From Zoogloea sp. LCSB751 (GTDB taxonomy: Bacteria; Pseudomonadota; Gammaproteobacteria; Burkholderiales; Rhodocyclaceae), in the NCBI RefSeq assembly GCF_002028455.1, contig NZ_MWUM01000001.1:124001-188000 (forward strand): DNA of 64,000 nucleotides, given 5' to 3'. The position numbers and the translations under genes were made by a program. The notes beneath the pieces are model-generated. The model had not been told where the DNA came from and made no database searches. It worked only from the letters and a program-made list of their open reading frames with translations. Of this stretch, positions 28,222 through 36,988 are shown piece after piece; the stretch's first letter is position 1, and the number at the start of each line of letters is the position of its first letter.

Positions 28222-30318
28222 ATGGCGCCCATGAATGGTAGCCTGAACCTGCGAACGCTCTTCGCGCCCAGCAATATCCGCGCCCTGGCCGGCCCGCTGC
28301 TCATCATCCTGATTCTGGCGATGATGGTGCTGCCCTTGCCGGCCTTTGTGCTGGACCTGATGTTCACCTTCAACATCGCGGTGTCGGTGATCGTCATGCT
28401 GGTGGCGATGTACGCCCTCAGGCCGCTGGAGTTCTCGGTCTTCCCGACGGTGCTGCTGGTGACGACCCTCCTGCGTCTGTCCCTCAACGTGGCGTCCACG
28501 CGGGTGGTCCTGCTGGACGGGCACAAGGGGCCGGACGCGGCCGGCAAGGTGATCGAGGCTTTCGGGCACTTCCTGGTCGGCGGCAACACCGCCGTCGGCC
28601 TGGTGGTGTTCATCATCCTGACGGTGATCAACTTCGTGGTGATCACCAAGGGTGCCGGGCGGATCGCGGAAGTGGGCGCACGCTTCACCCTCGATGCCAT
28701 GCCGGGCAAGCAGATGGCCATCGACGCAGATCTCAACGCCGGTCTCATCGACGAGAAGGAGGCCAAGCGTCGCCGTTCCGAAACGGCCCAGGAAGCCGAC
28801 TTCTACGGCGCCATGGACGGTGCGTCGAAGTTCGTGCGCGGCGACGCGGTGGCCGGCATCCTGATCATGGCCATCAACGTGGTCGGCGGCCTGATCGTCG
28901 GAGTGCTCCAGCACAACATGGAGCTGGCCCAGGCGGCCAACAATTACACCCTGCTGACCATCGGCGACGGCCTGGTGGCCCAGTTGCCGGCGCTGATCAT
29001 CTCGGTGGCGGCGGGTCTGGTGGTGTCCCGGGTCGGCGACGAGGGGGATATGGGCTCCCAGTTGATCGGCCAGGTGTTCACCAACCCACAGGTGCTGATC
29101 CTGACGGCGGCGATCCTGGGCATCCTCGGGCTGATCCCTGGCATGCCCAACCTGGTCTTCCTGCTGCTTGCCGGCGGACTCGGCTTTCTGGCCTGGAAGG
29201 GCGGAGCGCGCCAGGCCGAGGTCGTGGAGGAGGTGGCGCCGGCGGCTGAACCGCTCGCGCCGATCGAGAGCCAGGAGGCGAGCTGGGCGGATGTGACGCC
29301 GGTGGATGTGCTCGGCCTTGAAGTGGGTTACCGGTTGATTCCGATGGTGGACAAGGGCCAGGACGGCGAACTGCTCAAGCGTATCCGCGGGCTTCGCAAG
29401 AAATTCGCCCGCGACATCGGCTTCCTGGCGGCCCCGGTGCATATCCGCGACAACCTGGAGCTCAAGCCCAACGAGTACCGGATCGTGCTGAAGGGGGTCG
29501 AAGTCGGTACCGGTGCGGCCTTCCCCGGGCAGTTCATGGCGATCAACCCGGGGCGGGTGGCTGGCCCCCTCAATGGCCGCGAGACCACCGATCCGGCTTT
29601 CGGTCTGCCCGCCGTGTGGATCGATGCGAGCCAGCGGGAGCAGGCTCATGCCCTCGGCTATACGGTGGTGGACGCCAGCACCGTGGTGGCCACCCATTTG
29701 AATCACGTGATCCTCAGCCATGCCTCCGAGCTGCTCGGTCGTCTCGAAACCCAGGCGCTGCTCGATCACATCGCACAGGAGACGCCGAAGCTGGTCGAGG
29801 ATCTGGTGCCCAAGCTGCTGCCGCTGGCGACGGTGCAGCGGGTGTTGCAGAACCTCCTCGACGAAGGCGTCAATATCCGCGACATGCGCAGCATCATCGA
29901 GGTGCTGGCGGAGTTCGCGCCGCGCCTCCAGGATCCGCTGGAGCTCACGACCCGCGTCCGCCAGTCCCTGGGGCGGGCCATCGTGCAGGGGCTCTTCCCG
30001 GGTAATGGGGAGGTGCAGGTCATGGCCCTCGATCCGGGCCTGGAGCGTGTGCTGATGCAGGCCATGGCGGGGGGCGGGCCGGAAGGGGGCGCCATCGAGC
30101 CTGGCCTGGCGGACACCCTGCTGCGCGAAACGGCGGCGGCGGCCCAGCGCATGGAGGACATCGGTCTGCCGCCGGTGCTGCTGGTGCCGGCGCCGCTGCG
30201 CTGGCTGCTGTCGCGCTTCCTGCGGCGGGCGGTGCCGAGCCTCAAGGTGGTTGCCAATTCCGAGGTGCCCGAGACCCGCCTGATCCGCGTGTCGGCGATG
30301 ATTGCCGTCACGTCCTGA
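28222..30318 (+). CDS. flhA: Flagellar export protein FlhA
   Basis: 698-residue core component of the flagellar type III export gate. The N-terminal half holds about eight membrane helices and the conserved loop (PTVLLVTTLLRLSLNVASTR; GQMAIDADLNAG-like PGKQMAIDADLNAGLI). The C-terminal half is the cytoplasmic substrate- and chaperone-docking domain. AGGAGGAGGA at 28210-28219 serves the ATG at 28222, which is chosen over an upstream TTG. Confidence 0.96.
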   Translation: MAPMNGSLNLRTLFAPSNIRALAGPLLIILILAMMVLPLPAFVLDLMFTFNIAVSVIVMLVAMYALRPLEFSVFPTVLLVTTLLRLSLNVASTRVVLLDGHKGPDAAGKVIEAFGHFLVGGNTAVGLVVFIILTVINFVVITKGAGRIAEVGARFTLDAMPGKQMAIDADLNAGLIDEKEAKRRRSETAQEADFYGAMDGASKFVRGDAVAGILIMAINVVGGLIVGVLQHNMELAQAANNYTLLTIGDGLVAQLPALIISVAAGLVVSRVGDEGDMGSQLIGQVFTNPQVLILTAAILGILGLIPGMPNLVFLLLAGGLGFLAWKGGARQAEVVEEVAPAAEPLAPIESQEASWADVTPVDVLGLEVGYRLIPMVDKGQDGELLKRIRGLRKKFARDIGFLAAPVHIRDNLELKPNEYRIVLKGVEVGTGAAFPGQFMAINPGRVAGPLNGRETTDPAFGLPAVWIDASQREQAHALGYTVVDASTVVATHLNHVILSHASELLGRLETQALLDHIAQETPKLVEDLVPKLLPLATVQRVLQNLLDEGVNIRDMRSIIEVLAEFAPRLQDPLELTTRVRQSLGRAIVQGLFPGNGEVQVMALDPGLERVLMQAMAGGGPEGGAIEPGLADTLLRETAAAAQRMEDIGLPPVLLVPAPLRWLLSRFLRRAVPSLKVVANSEVPETRLIRVSAMIAVTS

Positions 30319-30474
30319 GGATTCCCTGACGACGGCGCGGGAATAGCGCCCTAAAACCTGTCTTTTCCGCGCCATTGAAATGCACCAGGCCGGAGATAAT
30401 CAAGGCTACCGAAGTGCCCGCTGGCGTTTGCATGCGCCCAGCCCCTGAAGGCCTTCGTTCCCGGAGACAGGAGC

Positions 30475-32037
30475 ATGAACGTCAAGCGCTACTTTGCCAA
30501 AACCGCTCGCGAGGCCCTTCGCATGCTGAAGGATGATCTTGGGCCGGATGCGGTGGTGCTTTCCAATCGCGCCGCCAATGGTGGCGTCGAGATCCTTGCA
30601 TTGCCGGCCGGCGACGTGGCCAGCATGCAGTCGGCCCAGCGTGCCCGCAGTCAGGCGCAGTCCGCGCCTGCAGCAGCGCCGGCTGCCGCGCCGAAGGCTC
30701 CGGAGGATTTTTTCGACGACGACTTCCGGGTCAGCCTGTCGCGGGCTGCCGGCAATCGTCAGCAGACGGCCGCCGCCGCGCCGATACCGTCGGCTCCCCG
30801 CCCTGCGCAGCAGCGTCCGGCTCCGGCCGTGCAGAGTCCGGCTCCGGCTGTACAGAGCTTCACTCCGCCGCGGGTCGAGTTGAGCCGGGATGTATTCCAT
30901 GCCGCGTCGGCCCAGGTCCGGCGTCCGCCAGTGGATCCGGTGATGACGCCGCCGTCGGCGCCGCGCTCGCCGCTGCGCAGCGAACCGCTTCCGTCGCGGG
31001 AGGCTGCGCCGGCTCGCGATGGCGCTGCGCGCCAGCGGCCTGCCGGCATCGAGGAGGAAGCGCGTATCCGTGCCCTCGAGAACGCCAATTCCCAGATGGC
31101 CAATGAACTGGCTGCCATCCGCGGCATGCTGGAGCGGCAGCTCGCCGGTTTCGCCTGGGGCGAGATGGCCCGTACTGCACCGGGGCGTACGCGGCTGATC
31201 GGCGATCTTCTGGAGGCGGGCTTCTCTGCCGTACTGGCTCGCGAACTGGCCGAGGAAGTGCCCGAGGATGAAGCGCCGGAAGAGGCTCATCGCCTGCTGC
31301 AGGGGGCGCTCGAGCAGCGCTTCCGCTCCATGGCCAGCGACGTGGACATCATCGACCGGGGGGGGGTGTATGCCCTGGTCGGGCCCACCGGCGTCGGCAA
31401 GACCACTACCACGGCCAAGCTCGCCGCCCGCTGCGTCGTGCGCCACGGTGCCGACAAGCTGGCCCTGATCACCACCGACGGCTACCGGATCGGCGCCCAC
31501 GAACAGCTGCGCATCTACGGCCGCATCCTCGGCGTGCCGGTCTTCGTCGTACGTGACGCCACCGATCTGCGCGAGACCCTGGCCGGTCTGCGCGACAAGC
31601 ACATGGTGCTGATCGACACGATGGGCATGAGCCAGCGAGACAAGATGGTGGCCGAGCAGGCCGCCATGCTGACCGGCGCGGGCAAGGTGTCGCGCCTGCT
31701 GCTGCTCAATGCCACCTCCCGCGGCGACACCCTCGACGACGTGGTCAATGCCTATGCCGGAGACGATCTGGCAGGGGTGATCCTCACCAAGATGGACGAG
31801 GCCATGTCCCTCGCGCCGGTCCTCGACGTGGCGATCCGCCGCCAGGTGGAAGTCTTTTACGTGGCCAACGGTCAGCGGGTGCCGGAGGACCTTCACCTGC
31901 CGAACCGGGACAAGCTCCTCGGGCAGGCCCTGCGCGAGTTGCCGGCGGCCTCACCGTTCCGCCTCGACCCCCTGGAGGCCGGCCTGCTGCTGGCGTCGGG
32001 AGGCAAGGCGAGCGCCAGTCTGAGGGGAGGCCTCTAA
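30475..32037 (+). CDS. flhF: Flagellar SRP-type GTPase FlhF
   Basis: 520-residue GTPase that sets flagellar position and number at the pole in many bacteria. The N-terminal B domain (MNVKRYFAKTAREALRMLKDDLGPDA) is followed by a long proline/alanine-rich linker and the NG domain with P-loop GPTGVGKTTTTAKLAA, DTMGMSQRDKM and TKMD. It is immediately followed by the FlhG-like gene, with one base between stop and start. FlhF and FlhG together suggest polar flagellation. Confidence 0.95.
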   Translation: MNVKRYFAKTAREALRMLKDDLGPDAVVLSNRAANGGVEILALPAGDVASMQSAQRARSQAQSAPAAAPAAAPKAPEDFFDDDFRVSLSRAAGNRQQTAAAAPIPSAPRPAQQRPAPAVQSPAPAVQSFTPPRVELSRDVFHAASAQVRRPPVDPVMTPPSAPRSPLRSEPLPSREAAPARDGAARQRPAGIEEEARIRALENANSQMANELAAIRGMLERQLAGFAWGEMARTAPGRTRLIGDLLEAGFSAVLARELAEEVPEDEAPEEAHRLLQGALEQRFRSMASDVDIIDRGGVYALVGPTGVGKTTTTAKLAARCVVRHGADKLALITTDGYRIGAHEQLRIYGRILGVPVFVVRDATDLRETLAGLRDKHMVLIDTMGMSQRDKMVAEQAAMLTGAGKVSRLLLLNATSRGDTLDDVVNAYAGDDLAGVILTKMDEAMSLAPVLDVAIRRQVEVFYVANGQRVPEDLHLPNRDKLLGQALRELPAASPFRLDPLEAGLLLASGGKASASLRGGL

Positions 32038-32038
32038 G

Positions 32039-32824
32039 ATGCTGCACGCTTCCGATCAGGCTGCCGGCCTGCGTCGCCTGTTCCGCCGTACCCCGTCTGC
32101 GGTGGTTGCGCTGTTCACGTCGGGCCGCTCGCCCCGCGATCTGGCCGTGCAGACCTTGCTGGCCCTGACCGATGGTGCGCGACGCGTGGTGGCGATCGAT
32201 GAACATGCGCCCGAGCGCGGCTCCCTGCTGGCTGCTTTCGGATTTCCGGAAGGGGGAGATCTGCTCGGTGCCCTGCAGGGACAGCACGAAGTCTCCGAAA
32301 CGATGCGCGAGGTGGCCGATGGCCTGTGGGTCGTGCCGGCCGCGGCGACAGTGCAGGCCGTGCCCCTTCTGGGCGCCGGCCATCATGCGCGCCTTGAGGC
32401 TGGCATCGCCGAGCTGCAGCGTCGGGCCGATCTGCTGGCCATCCATACGGTTGGCGATGCCCGCCGCCTGACGCCTTTTGCCCGTGCCGCGGGGCGTCGG
32501 CTGCTGGTGGTGGAGGCGAGTGGTGTCGGTGCGCGTGGGGCCTGCCAATGGATCAAGGGGCTGGCCGCCGCCGGCGCGGGGTCGCTGGAGATCGCCGTCA
32601 GCGGCGCCCGCGACCGGGCCGATGCGACGGCCCTGTTTGCCAGCCTTCAGGATTTCAGCTCCCGCCACGTAGGCCTGCCGCTGGTGTGGCGCGGTGAGGT
32701 GGAGCGCGATCCGCTGGCCGAGGCGATGACGACGCCGTTGGGTGCGCGCCACCCGGCCGAAGGGGCCAGTGCCTTCATCCGGCGTCTGCGGGCCTGGTCG
32801 AGCCAGGCCGGCATGGCTGGCTGA
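32039..32824 (+). CDS. Degenerate FlhG (FleN/YlxH)-like protein
   Basis: 261-residue protein in the position always occupied by flhG, between flhF and fliA. It begins SDQAAGLRRLF, which keeps the DQAxxLR motif by which FlhG stimulates FlhF GTPase activity. The MinD-like ATPase motifs are lost: the expected GKGGVGKT loop after VVALFTSG reads RSPRDLAVQ, and the DADLGLAN region reads DEHAPERGSL. The overall length and fold pattern remain similar to FlhG. I infer an FlhF regulator that does not bind or hydrolyse ATP in the usual way. No frameshift is visible, so it looks maintained rather than a pseudogene. Confidence 0.75.
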   Translation: MLHASDQAAGLRRLFRRTPSAVVALFTSGRSPRDLAVQTLLALTDGARRVVAIDEHAPERGSLLAAFGFPEGGDLLGALQGQHEVSETMREVADGLWVVPAAATVQAVPLLGAGHHARLEAGIAELQRRADLLAIHTVGDARRLTPFARAAGRRLLVVEASGVGARGACQWIKGLAAAGAGSLEIAVSGARDRADATALFASLQDFSSRHVGLPLVWRGEVERDPLAEAMTTPLGARHPAEGASAFIRRLRAWSSQAGMAG

Positions 32825-32938
32825 ATCAACCTGTTTGTGGATTGTGTCGCACGGGGCGTAGAGAAGCGTAGCGTTGCCGGTGGGGGTCTCGTAACATGCG
32901 GACGGCCCCGGGAACCCAGATCAGAAAGCTGATGACAG

Positions 32939-33712
32939 ATGTACACCGCCTCCGGCACCCTCGATAAAGAACAGCTCGTTGTCCAGTATGCTCCGCTGGT
33001 GAAGCGCATTGCCTATCACCTGATGGCCAAGCTGCCGGCCAGCGTCCAGGTCGAGGACATCATCCAGAACGGCATGCTGGGCCTGCTCGACGCGATCAAC
33101 CGCTACGAGGAAGGCCTGGGCGCGCAGTTCGAAACCTATGCGGTGCAGCGCGTCCGCGGTGCGATGCTCGACGGCCTGCGTGAGAACGACTGGCTGCCGC
33201 GCAGCCTGCGGCGCGACATGCGACGCATCGAGGCGGCCGTGCACCTGCTCGAGCAGCAGAACGGCCGCCCACCCACCGAAAAGGAACTGGCCGACTCCCT
33301 CGGGCTGCCCCTCGCCGAATACCAGCACATGCTGCAGGAAGCCCGCGGCTACCAGCTGGTGTATTTCGAAGACTTCACCAGCGACGGGGAAGACGACTAC
33401 CTGGAACGCCACATCACACTGGAGGGGAACGACCCCCTGACCCTGCTGCTCGAGGGCAACATGCGGGACGTGCTGGTGAAGGCCATCGACGACCTGCCGG
33501 AGCGGGAGCAGACCGTGATGGGGCTCTACTACGAACAGGACATGAACCTGCGCGAGATCGGCGAAGTCCTTGGCGTGTCGGAGTCGCGGGTGTGCCAGTT
33601 GCACAGCCAGGCCATCGCCCGGTTGCGGGCCCGCATCTCGGGGGCTGCGCAGGGCATGGCGAAGGCCAAGGGTGAGGGCCGTGGCCGCGGTCGGCGCCCG
33701 GCAGTATCCTGA
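32939..33712 (+). CDS. fliA: Flagellar sigma factor FliA (sigma-28)
   Basis: 257-residue sigma factor for late flagellar and chemotaxis genes. Region 2 (VQVEDIIQNGMLGLLDAINRYE, FETYAVQRVRGAMLDGLREND), region 3 and the region 4 helix-turn-helix (NLREIGEVLGVSESRVCQLHSQAI) are all present. It has an extra basic C-terminal tail (KGEGRGRGRR). At least five matching sigma-28 promoters occur in this window. Its anti-sigma factor gene flgM lies about 2.5 kb downstream on the other strand. Confidence 0.96.
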   Translation: MYTASGTLDKEQLVVQYAPLVKRIAYHLMAKLPASVQVEDIIQNGMLGLLDAINRYEEGLGAQFETYAVQRVRGAMLDGLRENDWLPRSLRRDMRRIEAAVHLLEQQNGRPPTEKELADSLGLPLAEYQHMLQEARGYQLVYFEDFTSDGEDDYLERHITLEGNDPLTLLLEGNMRDVLVKAIDDLPEREQTVMGLYYEQDMNLREIGEVLGVSESRVCQLHSQAIARLRARISGAAQGMAKAKGEGRGRGRRPAVS

Positions 33713-33732
33713 ACCACGGCCAGAGGGTACGC

Positions 33733-34473
33733 ATGGACAGCATCAGTCTTATCGGGATCACCCTGGCCCTGGCGGCGATTCTCATCGGCCAGGTGCTGGA
33801 AGGTGGGCATGTCGGCTCCTTGATCCAGCCCACGGCCTTCATGATCGTCATCGGCGGGACCCTCGGCGCGGTCATGCTGCAGAGCTCGCTGAGAGTTTTC
33901 CGGACAGGGGTCCGGATGATTCGTTGGGTCTTCGTGCCACCGGCGCTCAACCACGCCGAACTGATCGCCCAGATCGTCGAGTGGAGTCATGTGGCGCGCA
34001 AGGAAGGCTTGCTGTCCCTGGAGGCGCAGATTCCGGCGTTGGAGGATCCGTTCATCCAGAAGGGCCTGCAGCTGCTGGTCGATGGCGTCGAGCCCGAGCG
34101 CCTGAGGGAGGTGCTGGAGGTGGAGATCGACACCTGGGAAAGCCAGATGAAGCAGGGGGCCAAGGTCTGGGAAGCGGCCGGCGGCTACGCCCCGACCATC
34201 GGCATTCTGGGCGCCGTGATGGGGCTGATCCACGTGATGGAGAATCTGTCCGATCCGTCCCGCCTCGGTTCGGGGATTGCCGTCGCCTTCGTGGCGACGA
34301 TCTATGGGGTGGGCTCGGCCAACCTGATCTTCCTGCCGGTCTCGAAAAAGCTGCTGGGTGTCATCGGCACGCTGACGTCCATGCGTGAGATGCTGCTCGA
34401 CGGTCTGGTCGGGATCGCCAATGGCGACAATCCGCGCATCATCGAAAGCCGTCTCAACGGTTACGTGGGGTAA
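33733..34473 (+). CDS. motC: Second stator protein MotC (MotA family)
   Basis: 246-residue MotA-type stator subunit of the shorter MotC/PomA class. Four membrane segments and the signature YAPTIGILGAVMGLIHVM are visible. It lies directly after fliA and before motD, as in the Pseudomonas fliA-che-motCD region. With MotA at 2967 it gives the cell two stator types. Confidence 0.93.
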   Translation: MDSISLIGITLALAAILIGQVLEGGHVGSLIQPTAFMIVIGGTLGAVMLQSSLRVFRTGVRMIRWVFVPPALNHAELIAQIVEWSHVARKEGLLSLEAQIPALEDPFIQKGLQLLVDGVEPERLREVLEVEIDTWESQMKQGAKVWEAAGGYAPTIGILGAVMGLIHVMENLSDPSRLGSGIAVAFVATIYGVGSANLIFLPVSKKLLGVIGTLTSMREMLLDGLVGIANGDNPRIIESRLNGYVG

Positions 34474-34477
34474 ATCC

Positions 34478-35371
34478 ATGGCGCGGCGGGGGAAGGGCGA
34501 GGACGAGCACGAGAACCATGAGCGCTGGCTGGTTTCCTATGCCGACTTCATCACGCTGCTGTTCGCCTTCTTCGTGGTGATGTATTCCCTGTCGTCTCTC
34601 AACGAGGGAAAGTACCGGATCATGTCCGATTCGGTGGTGAATGCCTTTCGCAACATTGCCAACAGCGACAACCCACGGATTGTGTCGAACCCGATCCAGC
34701 CGATCCGTCCGGGCACCACGCCGCAACCCAACGCCGCCAGCGAGACCGACGACGCGCGCCGCTCGAAGGCCGAGCGCGTGCGCAACATGGCGGAGGAAAT
34801 CCGCAAGGTGCTGGCGCCGTTGGTTGCCGATGGTCAGGTGCGGGTGACCGAAGGGGCGTTCGGGATCGCCGTCGAGATCAACGCCAGCGTGCTGTTTGCA
34901 CCGGGTGATGCGCAGCTTGGGATTGAGGCGGTACGGGCCCTGCGCGCGGTGGCCCAAGTCGTGGCCGGGGCTGAGTTTCCGATCACCGTAGAGGGGCATA
35001 CCGACGTGACGCCAATTGCAACGGCGATGTTTCCGTCGAACTGGGAGCTGTCCGCCGTGCGGGCTTCGAGTGTCGTGCGGCTGTTTGTCGAGAATGGCGT
35101 ACGGCCGGCCCGCCTGACGGCGGCGGGCTACGGTGACCAGCGGCCGGTTGCCGACAATACGAGTCCTGACGGGCGCGCGCGCAATCGCCGCGTCACCATC
35201 CTGATCGAGTCGAGAGTGGCCGAGCCGGAGCCCAACAAGCCCGTCAGGGCGTCGGGCGTGGCCGATTCCATCCTGCCTCCGACTGCGCTTCCGCCGCAGT
35301 CGTCCAGTACCACGACGCCGGCGACAGCTGCTGGCCCGTCCGCTGCCATTCCTGCTCAGAACAAGCCTTGA
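34478..35371 (+). CDS. motD: Second stator protein MotD (MotB family)
   Basis: 297-residue stator anchor. It has a charged N-terminus, one membrane helix with the proton-accepting aspartate D23 (SYADFITLLFAFFVV), and a C-terminal OmpA-like peptidoglycan-binding domain (VEGHTDVTPI, NWELSAVRA). The ATG at 34478 is used; longer frames run into motC. A low-complexity proline, serine and threonine tail of about 40 residues ends the protein. It converges on flgN. Confidence 0.93.
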   Translation: MARRGKGEDEHENHERWLVSYADFITLLFAFFVVMYSLSSLNEGKYRIMSDSVVNAFRNIANSDNPRIVSNPIQPIRPGTTPQPNAASETDDARRSKAERVRNMAEEIRKVLAPLVADGQVRVTEGAFGIAVEINASVLFAPGDAQLGIEAVRALRAVAQVVAGAEFPITVEGHTDVTPIATAMFPSNWELSAVRASSVVRLFVENGVRPARLTAAGYGDQRPVADNTSPDGRARNRRVTILIESRVAEPEPNKPVRASGVADSILPPTALPPQSSSTTTPATAAGPSAAIPAQNKP

Positions 35372-35395
35372 CCTCCGCCCTCAGGGCGTGAGTGT

Positions 35396-35875
35396 TCAGG
35401 CTGAGCCCAGGTGGCGACTGCCCGCGGTGGGCCGGGACTGACCGTCCTGGCCGTAGATCTGCGGATGTTCGGCAGCGGCCAGCAGGGTGCTCAGGGCCTG
35501 CTGGTTGTTCTGCAGGCGCTCGAGAATCAGTTGCCCATTGAGGCGATTACGTTCCTTGGCTTCGCCTGCCAGCGTAACCACTTCTTCCCAGCTGGTAAGG
35601 GCCGCCGGCAGGCTGCCGAGGGCCAGCCGGATGTTCTCATTGGTGACCCGGGCTCCGACCCGCGAAAACATGACCGTCCGGTCGTCCGACAGGCGCTGCA
35701 GGGTGCGGTACAGGCGGGTCTTCTCTTCGGCCAGGGAGGTCAGTGCGTCGATCTTGCCGGCGATGAGCAAGGCTTCTTCCTGCTGCAGCAGCGCGATGAA
35801 CTGCTGCAGGCCGGTACGCTCTTCACCGATCAGCACGGCGAGGCGATGGATGAAGTTCTGATCGACGGTTGCCAT
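35396..35875 (-). CDS. flgN: Flagellar chaperone FlgN
   Basis: 159-residue, mainly helical chaperone for the hook-filament junction proteins FlgK and FlgL. The family pattern (LIGEERTGLQQFIALLQQEEALLIAG, LYRTLQRLSDDR, NNQQALSTLLAA) is recognisable. It follows flgM by 6 bases, the usual flgM-flgN pair, and should share the sigma-28 promoter upstream of flgM. Confidence 0.88.
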   Translation of the reverse strand: MATVDQNFIHRLAVLIGEERTGLQQFIALLQQEEALLIAGKIDALTSLAEEKTRLYRTLQRLSDDRTVMFSRVGARVTNENIRLALGSLPAALTSWEEVVTLAGEAKERNRLNGQLILERLQNNQQALSTLLAAAEHPQIYGQDGQSRPTAGSRHLGSA

Positions 35876-35881
35876 TTTCGA

Positions 35882-36196
35882 TCAGGCCCGGCCCGTTTGG
35901 GTAGCCAGCATCTGGCGCACGCTTTCGATCAGGCCGTCGGCCACCTTGCCGGTGTCTACCTTGAAACGTCCCTGGCTCATGGCCTGCTTGATTTCGTCGA
36001 CCTTGGCGCTGTCCACGACGGGGGTGCCGGCAACGGTTTCTTCCATCTGCTGCAGACGTGAGGACAGGGAGGAAATCTCGACCTTGTCGGTATCGCTGCC
36101 AGATGGCGGTGTTCTGGTTGTGTCTTTGGTGGCGCGGGTCCGTCCATCGCTGGACGGCAGGCCGCCGGTCGATTTGACTGAGTTTTCGATCTTCAC
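35882..36196 (-). CDS. flgM: Anti-sigma-28 factor FlgM
   Basis: 104-residue FlgM, which holds FliA inactive until it is exported through the finished hook. The N-terminus KIENSVKSTGGL and the C-terminal sigma-binding part (KVDEIKQAMSQGRFKVDTGKV, then GLIESVRQML) are typical. The start is set at the GTG at 36196. An in-frame ATG at 36232 would lie within the -10 box of its sigma-28 promoter and cannot be on that transcript. Confidence 0.88.
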   Translation of the reverse strand: MKIENSVKSTGGLPSSDGRTRATKDTTRTPPSGSDTDKVEISSLSSRLQQMEETVAGTPVVDSAKVDEIKQAMSQGRFKVDTGKVADGLIESVRQMLATQTGRA

Positions 36197-36228
36197 GGTC
36201 TTGCCCTTTCTTCCAGAAGTCGTTCGGG

Positions 36229-36255
36229 TCAACGACTCGCGGGGCCAAAACTTTA
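36229..36255 (-). promoter_or_regulatory. Sigma-28 promoter of flgM-flgN
   Basis: On the minus strand TAAAGTTT (36255-36248) is a perfect -35 box, followed by an 11-base spacer and GTCGTTGA (36236-36229), five of eight for the -10. The GTG of flgM lies about 32 bases downstream of the -10. Confidence 0.72.
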
Positions 36256-36283
36256 ACCCGTTCGGGTGCTCGGGGGGAACACC

Positions 36284-36988
36284 TCAGGGCGTGATGATCT
36301 CGATGAATCCTCCGTTGCGGGCCACGCCGCGTACTACTTGTCCGGTGCTCAGCCGGACTTGCGCGCCCTGACCATCGCTGGCGGTGCTGAGGGCGGTCCC
36401 GTCGTTGGCGACCTGGAAACCCGGGCCGCGGGAGATGACTTTCACCGGCTGCCCCTGGACCACAGCCGGAGGGAGGCGCAGCTGGCTGGCCGCCAGAGGC
36501 TTGCCCGCTGGGAGGGAGATGCGGGCGGCGTAGCCGACGGCCTGGGAGGGGTCGGTCAGTACGTCGGCGGCCTGGGTGCTCAGTTCGCCGGTTTCGCGAC
36601 GCAGGTCGTCGGGGCCGACCACCTGTCCGGCGAGCAGGGGCGCCGCGGTCACCAGGTAGATGCCTCTGACCCGGACCTCGGCCGGTACATAGGCGGACCA
36701 GGTACTTGGCGCCAGGCAGCGCACACCCACCGTCAGGCGGCCCCACTGCCGGCTGCCGGGCGGAAGGAAGGCCTCCAGCTGCAGGCAGGGCGGCAGCACG
36801 TTGTCAGCGGCGAAGTCGCCCACCTGGATGCTGACTTCGCCCGGCAGGCTGCGGCTCTGGATGTTCAGGAAGCGTGAGACCTCGGCGCGTACCGGGGCAG
36901 GATCCTGGCGGGCGAAGGCTGGATGAAGCGGGGCTACCAGGCCCAGCAGGGCCAGGATGGACAGCAGGCGGAGAAGAGCGGACTTCAT
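36284..36988 (-). CDS. flgA: P-ring assembly chaperone FlgA
   Basis: 234-residue periplasmic protein needed to assemble the flagellar P ring. A Sec signal peptide ends near HPAFA (about 26). The C-terminal SAF-type domain carries LAGQVVGPDDLRRETG, QPVKVISRGPGF and VRGVARNGGFIE. It is divergent from flgB, and flgM lies downstream on the same strand. Confidence 0.92.
   Translation of the reverse strand: MKSALLRLLSILALLGLVAPLHPAFARQDPAPVRAEVSRFLNIQSRSLPGEVSIQVGDFAADNVLPPCLQLEAFLPPGSRQWGRLTVGVRCLAPSTWSAYVPAEVRVRGIYLVTAAPLLAGQVVGPDDLRRETGELSTQAADVLTDPSQAVGYAARISLPAGKPLAASQLRLPPAVVQGQPVKVISRGPGFQVANDGTALSTASDGQGAQVRLSTGQVVRGVARNGGFIEIITP

Noticed and set aside
32039..32824. flhG as a pseudogene
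   Set aside because: The frame is intact, has neighbours at normal spacing, and keeps the DQAxxLR motif; only the ATPase motifs are changed.
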